From: Zhengella sedimenti
Lineage (GTDB): Bacteria; Pseudomonadota; Alphaproteobacteria; Rhizobiales; Rhizobiaceae
Assembly (NCBI RefSeq): GCF_046506625.1
Contig: NZ_JBKFFP010000009.1
Location: 1-64,000 of the forward strand
Direction of reading: 5' to 3'
DNA length: 64,000 nt
Shown here: in pieces, positions 51,517-61,457 of the stretch
Layout: each line of letters opens with the position of its first letter
Numbering within the stretch: the stretch's first letter is position 1
Made by a program: the position numbers and the translations under genes
The notes under the pieces: generated by a model
Database searches by the model: none
The model's input: only the letters and a program-made list of their open reading frames with translations
Told to the model about the DNA's origin: nothing

Positions 51517-52223
51517 CCGCGTGTCACCTCCATCGCCTGGGAGGTGTAGAAGCCGCAGGCCACCCGGTGGCTGCGGCCGGCGTGCCAGCCCGCCATCGCC
51601 GGATGCCGCAGCGCCTCGCCGACGAGGCGCGCCGGATTGACGGGATAGATCGCCGGCGAGCGGTCGGCGCGCGGAAACGCCTTGCCGGCCCAAAGCATGG
51701 TCTTCAGGAGCGCCGACTGCGGGGCAAGCGTGAACAGGAGGCTCCGGCTCGTGCGCGCCGCCAGCCTTTCGATCGCCGCGACGGCATCGGCCGCCGGATA
51801 GTGGATCAGCGCATCCATCGAGACGACGGCATCGAAGCGGCCGTGCTGCGGCGCCAGCATGTCGCCGCTTGCGAACGTGACCGAACCGCCGCCGGGAAGC
51901 GCGCCCAGCACCTCGGCCTTCTCGCGGGCATGGCCGATCATCCGCGCGGAGAGATCGATGCCCAGCACGTCGGCGCCGCGCTCGGCCAGTTCGAACGCCA
52001 GCACCCCGGAGCCGCAGCCGGCGTCGAGGATCCGCCAGCCGGACAGATCGCGGGGCAGGAAGGAGGCGAGCGTGCGCCGCATTTCCATGCGCCCCTTGCG
52101 CACGGTGGCGCGGATGCCGCTGACCGGCTGGTCGCTGGTCAGACGCCGCCATGCCTCATGGGCGGTGCGATCGAAATAGGTCTCGATCTCTCCGGTGCGG
52201 CGCAGGTAGCTGGTCTGGTTCAT
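51513..52223 (-). CDS. bchM: Mg-protoporphyrin IX O-methyltransferase
   Basis: BchM methylates the C13 propionate of Mg-protoporphyrin IX using S-adenosylmethionine. The 236-aa protein has motif I ILDAGCGSGVLAFELAERGA near residue 65, followed by GIDLSARMIGHAREKA, and the family C-terminus FYTSQAMEVTRG. It follows bchL by 16 bp and overlaps lhaA by 4 bp. Confidence 0.95.
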   Translation of the reverse strand: MNQTSYLRRTGEIETYFDRTAHEAWRRLTSDQPVSGIRATVRKGRMEMRRTLASFLPRDLSGWRILDAGCGSGVLAFELAERGADVLGIDLSARMIGHAREKAEVLGALPGGGSVTFASGDMLAPQHGRFDAVVSMDALIHYPAADAVAAIERLAARTSRSLLFTLAPQSALLKTMLWAGKAFPRADRSPAIYPVNPARLVGEALRHPAMAGWHAGRSHRVACGFYTSQAMEVTRG

Positions 52224-52239
52224 GGCGTTGCGCTCCCCG

Positions 52240-53169
52240 TCACTCGAATCCGAGGAACTCGAAAATGTCGCGGTCCTTCATCGGCTTGGCGATCAGCGGC
52301 TCCGTGCCCGCCCACAGCGTTTCGGCCAGTTGCAGATACTCGTTCTGTATGGCGCGGATCTCATCGGTTTCGCCCATCTCGAACAGTGTCGCCTTCTTCA
52401 GGCGGCTCAGCCGCACATGGTCGCTGTCGGGCACATGGGCGAGACGCTTCAAGCCGATCGCCGCGTTGTAGCGGTCGATCTGGTCGGTCTCGCGGGAGCG
52501 GTTGGCGATGACGCCGCCGAGGCGCACATCGTAGTTCTTCGACTTCGCGCCGATAGCCGCGACGATGCGGTTCATGGCGAAGATCGAGTCGAAATCGTTG
52601 GCAGCCACAACCACGGCCCGTTCGGCGTGCTGGAGCGGCGAGGCGAATCCGCCGCAGACCACGTCGCCGAGCACGTCGAAGATGACGACGTCGGTGTCGT
52701 CGAGGAGATGGTGTTCCTTCAGCAGCTTCACCGTCTGGCCAACGACATAGCCGCCGCAGCCGGTGCCGGCCGGCGGGCCGCCCGCCTCGATGCACTGCAC
52801 GCCGTTGTACCCCTCGACCATATAGTCTTCCGGCCGCAATTCCTCGGTGTGGAAATCGACCGTCTCCAGCACGTCGATGACGGTCGGGATCAGGCTCTTG
52901 GTCAGCGTGAAGGTCGAATCGTGCTTCGGGTCGCAGCCGATCTGCAGCACGCGCTTGCCGAGCTTGGAGAAGGCGACGGAAAGGTTCGAAGAGGTCGTCG
53001 ACTTGCCGATGCCGCCCTTGCCGTAGATGGCGAACACCTTGGCGCCGTCGATTTCCATCGTCGGATCGAGATGCACCTGCACGCTGCCTTCGCCGTCGGC
53101 CCGCTCCTTCAGCTTCGCCGCCAGGCGCTGCTCGTGCGCAAGCGTCTTGGGATGCATGAAGACGTTCAT
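52240..53169 (-). CDS. bchL: Protochlorophyllide reductase iron-sulfur ATPase BchL
   Basis: BchL is the NifH-like reductase component of light-independent protochlorophyllide reductase. The 309-aa protein has the P-loop YGKGGIGKSTTSSNLS near residue 49, switch motif GCDPKHDST, and two [4Fe-4S] Cys in GTGCGGYVV and LGDVVCGGFA. ATG 53169 overlaps the bchH stop. Confidence 0.96.
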   Translation of the reverse strand: MNVFMHPKTLAHEQRLAAKLKERADGEGSVQVHLDPTMEIDGAKVFAIYGKGGIGKSTTSSNLSVAFSKLGKRVLQIGCDPKHDSTFTLTKSLIPTVIDVLETVDFHTEELRPEDYMVEGYNGVQCIEAGGPPAGTGCGGYVVGQTVKLLKEHHLLDDTDVVIFDVLGDVVCGGFASPLQHAERAVVVAANDFDSIFAMNRIVAAIGAKSKNYDVRLGGVIANRSRETDQIDRYNAAIGLKRLAHVPDSDHVRLSRLKKATLFEMGETDEIRAIQNEYLQLAETLWAGTEPLIAKPMKDRDIFEFLGFE

Positions 53170-56100
53170 TCCGCCACCTCCCTGACCAGCCCTTCGAGGC
53201 GGTCGTCCAGTTCCTGTTCAGCAACGCGCAGCGCCGCAAGCGTATCGTCGTCCGGCTCCCAGAAATCGCGCTCCTGCGCCTCGATCAGCCGTGACGCGAG
53301 GCGCGACACGGCGGCAGGGTTCATCTGGGTGAGGCGGCGGCGCATCGTCTCGTCCAGCACGAATGTCTCGGTAAGCTGCTGGTAGACCCAGGGGGCCACG
53401 CCGCCGGTGGTTGCCGACCACCCGAAGGTGTTCGTGACCTGCGCCTCGATGTTGCGCACGCCTTCATAGCCGTGCTGCAGCATGCCCTCGATCCATTTCG
53501 GGTTCAGCGAGCGCGTGCGGGTTTCAAGCGCCACCTGCTCGCCCAGCGAACGCACCTTGCCTTCGCCCTGGGTCTGGTCGGAGATGTAGACGGGCAGCGG
53601 CTTGCCGCCACGCGCCTTGGACACCGCCTTGGCGAGCCCTCCCAGCGTATCGAAATAATGTTCGATGGTCGTGACCCCGACCTCGACGGATTCGAGGTTC
53701 TGGTAGGCCATGTCGACCTCGCCGAGGATCGTGTCGAGCAGTTCGGCCTGCCGGCTGGTCTTGCCCTTGCGGCTGATCGCGAAGCTCTTGCGCGCCGTGT
53801 AGGTGTCGGCGATTTCCTGGTCGTCGTTCCAGGCCGAGGAGCCGATCAGCATGTTGACATTGGCCCCGTAGGCGCCGTCGTCGTTGGAAAAGACGCGATA
53901 AGCCGCGGCTTCCAGATCGCAGCCATGGGCGGCACAATAGGCGAGCGCATGCTTGCGGATGAAATTCTGTTCGACGGGCTCGTCAGCGGTGGCGGCAAGA
54001 TAGCTCGCCTCGGCCAGCATGTTGGCCTGGATCGGCAACAGGTCGCGGAAGATGCCGGACAGGGTCATCACCGCGTCGATTCGCGGCCGCTTGAGTTCGT
54101 CGAGCGGTATGAGCGTCGCGCCGCAGACGCGGTTGTATGAGTCGAGCTTCGGACGGGCGCCGATCAGCGCCATTGCCTGGGCCAGCGGGGCGCCGCCGGT
54201 CTTCAGGTTGTCGGTGCCCCAAAGCACGATGGCGACCGTTTCCGGCAATGCGCCGTCGGCGCGCAGATGCCGTTCCAGAACCCGCGCCGCCTGGCGCTCG
54301 CCATCCTGCACCGCGAAGGCGCTCGGAATGCCGAACGGATCGAAGCCGTGGATGTTGCGGCCGGTCGGCAACAGTTCCGGTGTCCGGATCAGGTCGCCCG
54401 ACGGCGACGGGGGAACGAAACGGCCGTCGAGCGCCCGCACGATGCCGTCGAGCTCGCCGTTCTCGGCAAGCTGCATGTCCATGGTGACGAGCCGGTCGAG
54501 CAGGCCCTTGCCGTCCTCGCCGAGGCGGGCGCGCAGTGCCGCGATCGCTGGTCCGTCGCGGCCGGCGATCAGGTCGCAATGCGGTGACAGATCGACGGCG
54601 GCCGGGCCATCGGCCATCGCCGTGGCGGCATGGCGGAGCATGTCCGCGCGTTCGGCTGCCGCCATCCCCCGCCCGGCGACATGGAGCCCGTGCGGGATCA
54701 GCGCGTATTCGAGTTCCATCATCTCGTCGGCGAGTGCGCGAACATAATCCTCGGCCGCCAGGTTCATCGCCGATTCGCCGAGTTCAAGGCGTTGTGCCTG
54801 CACCTGCACCAGTTCCAGCAGCCGTTCACGCTCCGCCGTCGCATCCGGGGCGGAGCCACGATAACGGTCGAGGCTGGCCTTCAGTTCGCTCAGGCCCTTG
54901 TACAGGCCGGCATGGGTGACTGGCGGGGTGAGGTAGGACACGAGCGTCGCCGCCGAACGCCGCTTGGCGATCGTGCCTTCAGACGGATTGTTCGCGGCGT
55001 AGAGATAGAAGTTCGGCAATGAGTCGAGCAGGCGTTCCGGCCAGCAGCGTCCCGACATGCCGACCTGCTTGCCCGGCATGAACTCCAGCGCGCCATGGGT
55101 GCCGAAATGCAGCACGGCATCGGCGCCAAAGGTCTGGCGCAGGTAGGTGTAGAAGGCGGCAAAGGCGTGGTTCGGGGCGAAATTGCCCTCGAACAGCAGC
55201 CGCATCGGATCGCCCTCGTAGCCGAAGGAAGGCTGCAACGCGACCAGCACGTTGCCGAACTGGCGTCCAAGAATGAAGATGCCGCGGCCATTGGCGAGCA
55301 CTCTGCCGGGCGCCGGCCCCCATTGGCTCTCGATGTCGGAAAGGTGCCGCTCGTGGCGAACATGGTCATCGGCAGAGACGATGGCGTGCACATTGGCTTC
55401 GGCGCCATGGAATGCGGCATTGCCCTCCAGAACCATCGCGCGCAGTGCGTCGACGTCATGCGGCAGATCGACCGTGTAGCCCTCGGCCTTGAGCCTCGAC
55501 AGCGTGGCATGAAGGCTTTCGAAGACGGAAAGGAAAGCGGCCGTTCCGATGGCCCCGCTGTTGGGAGGGAAGTTGAAAAGCGTCACGGCGATGCGGCGTT
55601 CCGCCCGCTGCCGGCGGCGAAGCGCGATCATCTTCTCGATCCGCCGCGCAAGCAGGTCGACACGGTCCTCGTCGGGGCGCATGCAGGAGCGCCCGGAAGC
55701 GCATTCGCCCAGGTTGCGCGAGCAGGTGCAAACGCGCGCGGCGCCATCATCGGCCTCGGAGCGTCCGCCCACGACCATAGAGGCGATGGCGCCGTCAAGC
55801 TCGGGGATCGCCACCATCAGGGTCGACTCGATGGGCGTCAGACCCTGCGCCGAATTGCGCCAGGTCTCGACCGACTGGAACTCGGTGACGAAGGCGGAGA
55901 AATACGGCACGTCCAGCCGTGCCAGCGTCTCGGCCGCGGCCGCGGCGTCGCTGTAGGCCGGGCCGCCAACCAGCGAGAAACCGGTCAGCGAACACAGGGC
56001 GTCGATGCGCCGCCCTGCCCCGCCCGACAGGTAGGCTTCGATGGCGGGACGCATGTCGAGCCCGCTGCAGAACACCGGCACGACGTTGAAGCCGCGCTCC

Positions 56101-56936
56101 TCCAGAACGGCGATGACCCTGTCGTAATGGCCCGTGTCCCCGGAGAGGATGTAGGTCCGCAACAGCAGCAGTCCGACCGTGCCGCGCGCGTCGTCGCGAT
56201 GCGGCAGGTCCTTCGGCGATGCGGTGACGCGGCCTTTCAGGCGGGGGTGATAGAGGCCGGTCTGCGGATACTCGACCGGGCTTCCCACCCTGACCTGCGC
56301 CTGCAGCGGCTTGCGGTCGCCGCGCGCATATCGGTTGACCAGCAGCCGCACCATGTTGGCGATGTTCTCTTCGGAGGCAGCAATGCGGTATTGCAGGGTC
56401 AGGAAGTAGTTGCGCACATCCTGCGCAGTGCCGGGAATGAAACGCAGCAGCTTGGGCAGGCGGCGCAGCATGGCCATCTGCCGCTCGCCAGCGGTGCGGC
56501 CATTGTCGCGCCCGCCGCGCGAGGAATCGCCGCGCAGTTTCTTCAGCAGCGCCAGCGGACCCTTCTGTTCGCCATCCATGCGAAAACGGCCAAGCGCCGT
56601 GAATTTCATGATTTCGCCGGCCGACATGCAGCAGACCATGGCATCGCATTGCAGGTGCCGGGCGCGCAGCGCGTCGGCGATGGCGCGCACATGCTCCTCG
56701 ATGAAGATCATCGAGACGATGATGATGTCGCCGGCAGCGATCGCCTCCCGGCAGGCCGTGAGCGCGGCCGGGTTCTCCGCCCAGTCGGTCGCCGCATGCA
56801 TGCTCAGGCGCAGGCCAGGCAATTCGTGCGCCAGCATCGCGCGCGCCGAATCCACTGCAACGCCGATATGGTTGTCGAGCGTCACGAGGACGACGTTCAC
56901 GGGAACGTCGTCAGCGGGAGAAATGCGCTTTGGCAT
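53166..56936 (-). CDS. bchH: Magnesium chelatase catalytic subunit H
   Basis: BchH binds protoporphyrin IX and Mg2+ and carries out chelation with BchI/BchD. At 1256 aa it is somewhat longer than most BchH (~1190-1240). It opens with VNVVLVTLDNHIGVAVDSARA and contains the cobaltochelatase-family motifs HFGTHGALEFMPGKQVGMSG (~610), FGTHG-type loop, and a C-terminal NTFGWSATTGGVAPWVYQQL near 1180. The start overlaps the bchB 3' end by 26 bp, an unusually long overlap for this region. Confidence 0.95.
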   Translation of the reverse strand: MPKRISPADDVPVNVVLVTLDNHIGVAVDSARAMLAHELPGLRLSMHAATDWAENPAALTACREAIAAGDIIIVSMIFIEEHVRAIADALRARHLQCDAMVCCMSAGEIMKFTALGRFRMDGEQKGPLALLKKLRGDSSRGGRDNGRTAGERQMAMLRRLPKLLRFIPGTAQDVRNYFLTLQYRIAASEENIANMVRLLVNRYARGDRKPLQAQVRVGSPVEYPQTGLYHPRLKGRVTASPKDLPHRDDARGTVGLLLLRTYILSGDTGHYDRVIAVLEERGFNVVPVFCSGLDMRPAIEAYLSGGAGRRIDALCSLTGFSLVGGPAYSDAAAAAETLARLDVPYFSAFVTEFQSVETWRNSAQGLTPIESTLMVAIPELDGAIASMVVGGRSEADDGAARVCTCSRNLGECASGRSCMRPDEDRVDLLARRIEKMIALRRRQRAERRIAVTLFNFPPNSGAIGTAAFLSVFESLHATLSRLKAEGYTVDLPHDVDALRAMVLEGNAAFHGAEANVHAIVSADDHVRHERHLSDIESQWGPAPGRVLANGRGIFILGRQFGNVLVALQPSFGYEGDPMRLLFEGNFAPNHAFAAFYTYLRQTFGADAVLHFGTHGALEFMPGKQVGMSGRCWPERLLDSLPNFYLYAANNPSEGTIAKRRSAATLVSYLTPPVTHAGLYKGLSELKASLDRYRGSAPDATAERERLLELVQVQAQRLELGESAMNLAAEDYVRALADEMMELEYALIPHGLHVAGRGMAAAERADMLRHAATAMADGPAAVDLSPHCDLIAGRDGPAIAALRARLGEDGKGLLDRLVTMDMQLAENGELDGIVRALDGRFVPPSPSGDLIRTPELLPTGRNIHGFDPFGIPSAFAVQDGERQAARVLERHLRADGALPETVAIVLWGTDNLKTGGAPLAQAMALIGARPKLDSYNRVCGATLIPLDELKRPRIDAVMTLSGIFRDLLPIQANMLAEASYLAATADEPVEQNFIRKHALAYCAAHGCDLEAAAYRVFSNDDGAYGANVNMLIGSSAWNDDQEIADTYTARKSFAISRKGKTSRQAELLDTILGEVDMAYQNLESVEVGVTTIEHYFDTLGGLAKAVSKARGGKPLPVYISDQTQGEGKVRSLGEQVALETRTRSLNPKWIEGMLQHGYEGVRNIEAQVTNTFGWSATTGGVAPWVYQQLTETFVLDETMRRRLTQMNPAAVSRLASRLIEAQERDFWEPDDDTLAALRVAEQELDDRLEGLVREVAE

Positions 56937-58464
56937 CGTACATCGTGTCCACGGTGATGAGGTGAATTCCTCGCTCGGCTGCGAAACGCTCGGTGTTGCG
57001 GCGCGCCTTGCCGCGCACGAAGAACGGTATCTTGTAAAGCTCCTTCTCGGCGTCCGGCGTCCACGCTCCGGCGGACACCGTTGCTGTCGTGGTCCCGGCT
57101 GCCGGGGCTGGCGGTGCGGCCGGTGCCGGACTGTGGGCGGCCAGATGCGATGCGGTGGCGTTGTCGTGGAACTCGAAATCGTCGCGGAACATCGCCAGAA
57201 GGTGCTCTTCCAGCCCCATCATCAGCGGATGGACCCAGCTGTCGAACAGGACGTTGGCGCCCTCGAAACCCATTTGCGGCGAATAGCGGGCGGGGAAATC
57301 CTGCACATGGGCCGGGGCCGAGATGACGGCGCAGGGAATGCGCAGCCGCTTGGCGATATGGCGCTCCATCTGCGTGCCGAGCACCAGTTCGGGCTGGCTT
57401 GCCGTGATCGCGTCCTCGACTTCGAGGTGATCGTCGGTCACCAGCGGCTCGACGCCGAATTCCGCCGCCGCCTCGCGCAGCTCGCGGGCGAATTCGCGGT
57501 TGTAGCCGCCGAGCCCGCAAATCCTGAAGCCGAATTCATATGCCGCGACCCGCGCCGACGCGATGGCGTGCGCGGCATCGCCGAAGACAAAAACCCGCTT
57601 GTTGGTCAGATAATTGCTGTCGACCGAACGGGCATACCATGCCGACCGGTCTGCTTGCGCACCGGGCAGGCTGCCGGGGTCGAGCGGCGGCAGGCCGGCG
57701 AGCGCGCGGACCTCGGCAAGGAAGGCGTGCGTCGCCTTCGCCCCGATCGGGATCGTGGTCGTGTAGGGCATGGCGAACGTCTTTTGCAGCCAGCGCGCCG
57801 CGGATTCCGCGATTTCCGGATAGAGCACGACGTTGAAGGCTGCCTGCGGCAGCGCGGCCAGATCCGCGGGCGTCGCCCCGAGCGGCGCCACGCAGCGCAC
57901 CGCGATGCCGTTGGCCTCGAGCAGGCGGACGATCTCGGTCACGTCGTCGCGATTGCGGAAACCGAGCGCGGTGGGCCCCAGGATGTTGCAGCTGTTGGCC
58001 GGCACGTTCTCAGGGCGCTGCCGGCCGCCGGCACAGGCGCGCACGAGGCGGTAGAAGGTCTCGGCTGCGCCCCAGAATTCCTTCTTCTGGTAGGATGGCA
58101 GTTCGAGCGGGATGATGGGCACATCGCCGCCGAGCGCTGCGGCCAGCCCGCCGGGATCATCCTGCAGCAGTTCGGCCGTGCAGGAGGCACCGACGAGCAA
58201 CAGGCCGGGCCGGAAACGATCGATGGCATCGCGGCAGGCCTGCCTGAAGATGTCGGCGGTGGAGCCGGAGAGATCGCGAGCCTGGAAGGTGGTGTAGGTG
58301 ACGGGCGGGCGCGCCTTGTCGCGCGCGATCATCGTGAAGAGCAAGTCGGCATAGGTGTCGCCCTGCGGGGCATGGAGCACCAGATGCACATCCTTCATCG
58401 AGGCTGCGATGCGCATTGCCCCGACATGCGGCGGTCCCTCGTAGGTCCACATGGCCAGCTTCAT
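56911..58464 (-). CDS. bchB: Protochlorophyllide reductase subunit BchB
   Basis: BchB is the NifK-like subunit of dark-operative protochlorophyllide reductase. The 517-aa protein begins MKLAMWTYEGPPHVGAMRIA, has SCTAELLQDDPGG and LGTQMERHIAKRL, and a C-terminal proto-chlorophyllide reductase domain (ELYKIPFFVRGKARRNTE). An Ala/Pro-rich linker at ~440-460 separates the last domain. ATG 58464 overlaps the bchN stop by 4 bp. Confidence 0.95.
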   Translation of the reverse strand: MKLAMWTYEGPPHVGAMRIAASMKDVHLVLHAPQGDTYADLLFTMIARDKARPPVTYTTFQARDLSGSTADIFRQACRDAIDRFRPGLLLVGASCTAELLQDDPGGLAAALGGDVPIIPLELPSYQKKEFWGAAETFYRLVRACAGGRQRPENVPANSCNILGPTALGFRNRDDVTEIVRLLEANGIAVRCVAPLGATPADLAALPQAAFNVVLYPEIAESAARWLQKTFAMPYTTTIPIGAKATHAFLAEVRALAGLPPLDPGSLPGAQADRSAWYARSVDSNYLTNKRVFVFGDAAHAIASARVAAYEFGFRICGLGGYNREFARELREAAAEFGVEPLVTDDHLEVEDAITASQPELVLGTQMERHIAKRLRIPCAVISAPAHVQDFPARYSPQMGFEGANVLFDSWVHPLMMGLEEHLLAMFRDDFEFHDNATASHLAAHSPAPAAPPAPAAGTTTATVSAGAWTPDAEKELYKIPFFVRGKARRNTERFAAERGIHLITVDTMYDAKAHFSR

Positions 58465-59759
58465 GACAACGCCTCCCGGGTGGCGGGGGGGGCGTCGAGG
58501 ACAGCGCGGCGGATCAGCGGGCGGGCAAAGAGTTCGGCGAGATCGCCCGCCTGCTCGTAGCCGTGGATCGGCGCGAATGCGAACTCGATCGACCACTTCG
58601 TGGCGTAGCCGTCGGCCTCGAACGGGTTGGCAAGGCCCAGGCCGCACACGATCAGGTCCGGATCGGACGCGCGGCAACGGTCGACCTGCCGTTCCACATC
58701 CGCGACTTCCGAGACCGGTACGCCGGGCGGCAGGATCGCCAGTTCGCCTGCCACCAGTTCGCGATGCAGGTAGGGGCTGCCGACCTCCACGATCTGCGCA
58801 CCCGCTTCGGTGACCAGGAAACGGGCGAGCGAGGGCTCGAGCTGGGAATCGGGAAACAGGAAGACCCGGCGGCCTTCAAGCCGCGACCGGTAGTGAGCGA
58901 TCGCCTCGCGGGCACGCTGGCGGGGGGCAGCGACAACCTGCTCGAACCGCGCGCGCGGCACGCCGAAGGCATCCGCGATCGCCGACAGCCAGGCTGTCGT
59001 GCCGACTTCGCCGAGCGGGAAGATCGAGTCGATGCGGCGCGCGCCCCTTGCCTCTAGCGCGGCTGCCGTCGCGCCAAGATAGGGCTGGGCCAGGATGAAA
59101 CGCGTCTGGGGACCGATGACCGGAACCGCATTGCTGCGCCGGGGCGGCAGGAAGGCGAAGTCCTCGATGCCAAGCTGCTCGAACAGGCGGCTGAACTGGT
59201 CTTCCACCACATCGGCCATGCAGCCGGCAACGACGAGCCGGGCGGGCTGCTGTCCGTCATGACTGGCTGACTGCTCCACCAGCGAGGCCAGGAAATTGTC
59301 CTCGCCCTGCGTGAAGGTCGTCTCGATCCCGCTGCCCGAATAGCTGGTCACCCGGCAATCGGGGGCCAGGCGGCGGTCCAGCCGGGCGGCGGCGCGCGCG
59401 AGGTCGAACTTGATGACCTCGGACGGGCAGGAACCGACCAGGACCAGCATGCGGATGTCCGGCCTGCGCGTGACAAGACGCTCGACGACGGCGTCGAGTT
59501 CGTCGTTCATGTCTGCCATGCCGGCGAGATCGCGCTCCTCCATGATGGCCGTGGCAAAGCGCGGTTCGGAGAACACCATCACACCGGCGGCTGATTGCAG
59601 AAGGTGTGCACAGGTGCGCGACCCGACGACGAGGAAGAATGCGTCCTGCACCTTGCGGTGCAACCAGATGATCGAGGTCAGTCCGCAGAACACCTCGCGC
59701 TGCCCGCGCTGGCGCTGTGCCGTCCCGGCGTCGCTGTCGTGAAGCAGGGGGAAGGTCAT
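58461..59759 (-). CDS. bchN: Protochlorophyllide reductase subunit BchN
   Basis: BchN is the NifD-like subunit. The 432-aa protein supplies three [4Fe-4S] Cys ligands in EVFCGLTSIIWLHRKV, GSRTCAHLLQSAAG and VGSCPSEVIKFDL. Together with BchB and BchL it allows protochlorophyllide reduction without light. ATG 59759 overlaps the bchF stop; the frame upstream runs through bchF and is not used. Confidence 0.96.
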   Translation of the reverse strand: MTFPLLHDSDAGTAQRQRGQREVFCGLTSIIWLHRKVQDAFFLVVGSRTCAHLLQSAAGVMVFSEPRFATAIMEERDLAGMADMNDELDAVVERLVTRRPDIRMLVLVGSCPSEVIKFDLARAAARLDRRLAPDCRVTSYSGSGIETTFTQGEDNFLASLVEQSASHDGQQPARLVVAGCMADVVEDQFSRLFEQLGIEDFAFLPPRRSNAVPVIGPQTRFILAQPYLGATAAALEARGARRIDSIFPLGEVGTTAWLSAIADAFGVPRARFEQVVAAPRQRAREAIAHYRSRLEGRRVFLFPDSQLEPSLARFLVTEAGAQIVEVGSPYLHRELVAGELAILPPGVPVSEVADVERQVDRCRASDPDLIVCGLGLANPFEADGYATKWSIEFAFAPIHGYEQAGDLAELFARPLIRRAVLDAPPATREALS

Positions 59760-60277
59760 CGTGCCTGCTCCAGTCCTGCCAAGCCGGCCGGAACCAGGCG
59801 GGCGCGATGATCGAGCCGCGCCTGCCGCAGTTTCCAGACGAACTGGCCTGCATTGATGACATAGGCGAGATAGGCGGCGAGCGCGAGGAGCATCAGCCCC
59901 GTGCTGTCGAGCGCCCGCGAGAACAGGGCGGCAAGATATGCCGTGTGCAATGCAAGGACGACGATGGAGAAGACGTCTTCCCAGAAGAACGGCCGCGCGA
60001 ACAGGTAGCGTCCGAAAACGACCTTCTCCCAGATCGAACCGGTGATCATGATCGCGTAGAGGACCAGGGTCTTGACGACCACCGACAACTCGGCGGCGAA
60101 AGCGCCCTCGCCGGTTGCCAGATAGCGCAGGATCAGGGCGAGGCTGATCAGGAAGACCAGGAACTGGACCGGGGCGAGAATACCCTGCACCAGCGTCCAT
60201 GGTGACGCATCGCGACGCTTCCGCTCTTCATCGGTGTAGAGCAAGGGGCGCTGTTCTGTCCGGTCCTGCCTCGCCAT
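59756..60277 (-). CDS. bchF: 2-vinyl bacteriochlorophyllide hydratase
   Basis: BchF hydrates the C3 vinyl group to 1-hydroxyethyl. The 173-aa integral membrane protein has YTDEERKRRDASPWTLVQGILAP at the N-terminus, about four helices, and GSIWEKVVFGRYLFARPFFWEDVFS in the middle. It is the first gene of the long bchF...idi run; upstream lies the overlapping PpsR box pair shared with ppaA. Confidence 0.94.
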   Translation of the reverse strand: MARQDRTEQRPLLYTDEERKRRDASPWTLVQGILAPVQFLVFLISLALILRYLATGEGAFAAELSVVVKTLVLYAIMITGSIWEKVVFGRYLFARPFFWEDVFSIVVLALHTAYLAALFSRALDSTGLMLLALAAYLAYVINAGQFVWKLRQARLDHRARLVPAGLAGLEQAR

Positions 60278-60353
60278 GTCGCTTCATCCCGTGCTGGCGA
60301 CCGGCTCCTCCGGCAAGCCACCTTCGAAAAGAGTAAACCTGCCGATACAGAAG

Positions 60354-60371
60354 TGTCAACTTTAATTGACG
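60354..60371. promoter_or_regulatory. PpsR/CrtJ box 1 (imperfect), bchF-ppaA intergenic region
   Basis: TGTCAACTTTAATTGACG matches TGT-N12-ACA except for the last base. On the minus strand the TTGACA in this box (60359 to 60354) is followed 17 bp later by TTACTC, a possible bchF promoter, so binding would occlude it. Confidence 0.6.
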
Positions 60372-60387
60372 TATATTTCGGTTTACA
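60370..60387. promoter_or_regulatory. PpsR/CrtJ box 2 (imperfect), overlapping box 1
   Basis: CGTATATTTCGGTTTACA matches TGT-N12-ACA except for the first base. It shares two bases (60370-60371) with box 1 instead of lying 8 bp away. Confidence 0.5.
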
Positions 60388-60512
60388 ATAGGATACGACG
60401 ACAGGCATAGAGGGATATCACATCGATCTTCGGTCGTAGGATATGTTGCTCAGTACGCGCTCTGCCCGACAAGCCTTTCTCTGCTTCAGATTGCATGGCT
60501 TGGGTAGGAATC

Positions 60513-61457
60513 ATGAAAAAACCGGAGACCGGAATCGCCGACGCCGCACCGCTTTTCTCAAAGGGCGAATTCGGACTGCGTTTTGATAATCCGGAGGTCC
60601 GGACGGATGGACAGAACCTCTCGCGCAAGCTCGAATTCCTGCTGCGCGAACTCCTTCAGGGAGACGTTGCCTCGATGACCGCTGCAAGGCTCTCCGACAC
60701 GCGCGAACCAAGGATCGACAATGACCGGCTCTTCGCAAAACCGCTTGCGGATTTCCAGGCACTCGTCCTTGCCCGGGGAACCCGGCTTGCCGACCTGAAG
60801 GCTTTTCTGGAGACCGAATTGCCGCCCGGCCGGCCCGCCTATCTGAAAGTGCTTTTCCTTGAAGCCATGGTGCGCCGCCTCGGTGTCCAGTGGACAAGGG
60901 ACGATTGCGATTTCATCGACGTGACGATCGGCACGGCGCGCATGCAGCAGCTCATCCACGCCCTTTCGGCCGAATTCCAGCGCAGTCAGGGACGGCTGCA
61001 TCCGCCGCGCGCGTTGATTGTCACGACGCCGAGCGAGCAGCACACATTGATGACGCACCTCCTCGGATTGCTGTTCGAATCGCTTGGCTGGTCGCGCCGG
61101 ATCTCCGGCGAGAACGAGGCCGCACCGCAGCGGCTTGCCACGGAAATACGCGCCGCCGATGTCGTCTGCGTCAGTTGGGCCAGCGAACGGCTGCGAGACG
61201 AGGTCGCCGCGCTGGTTCGCCTTGTGCGCCTCAACCAGAACGCCCGGCACATACCGATCGTGTTCGGCGGCAAGGCGGCGCTCGACGGGGTCGATTTTCT
61301 CGTCGGCCTCGGGGTGGACTGTGTGTGCGACTCAGTCTATTCGGCCGCAAGTATCTGTGAGCATTACGTCCTGCTGCACCGGTCAGACATCCGAAAGGAG
61401 CGCGTCGTGAAGGCGCCCGCGTCCGACGAACCGAGAACCGAGTGGCTTTTGCGATGA
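60513..61457 (+). CDS. ppaA: PpaA/AerR-type antirepressor of PpsR
   Basis: PpaA/AerR proteins bind cobalamin (or heme) and relieve PpsR/CrtJ repression in response to light or oxygen. The 314-aa protein has an N-terminal helical region and a C-terminal B12-binding Rossmann domain (~165-290), with candidate ligand His177 and His182 in SEQHTLMTHLLG, then VVCVSWASERL and IPIVFGGKAAL. ATG 60513 has AGGAATC upstream; ATG 60495 would add six residues. It overlaps ppsR by 4 bp. Confidence 0.85.
   Translation: MKKPETGIADAAPLFSKGEFGLRFDNPEVRTDGQNLSRKLEFLLRELLQGDVASMTAARLSDTREPRIDNDRLFAKPLADFQALVLARGTRLADLKAFLETELPPGRPAYLKVLFLEAMVRRLGVQWTRDDCDFIDVTIGTARMQQLIHALSAEFQRSQGRLHPPRALIVTTPSEQHTLMTHLLGLLFESLGWSRRISGENEAAPQRLATEIRAADVVCVSWASERLRDEVAALVRLVRLNQNARHIPIVFGGKAALDGVDFLVGLGVDCVCDSVYSAASICEHYVLLHRSDIRKERVVKAPASDEPRTEWLLR

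Noticed and set aside
55095..58560. Long plus-strand frames (620 and 716 aa) across bchH, bchB and bchN
   Set aside because: They mirror well-conserved BchH/BchB proteins on the other strand and have shadow-like Arg/Gly/Ala composition.
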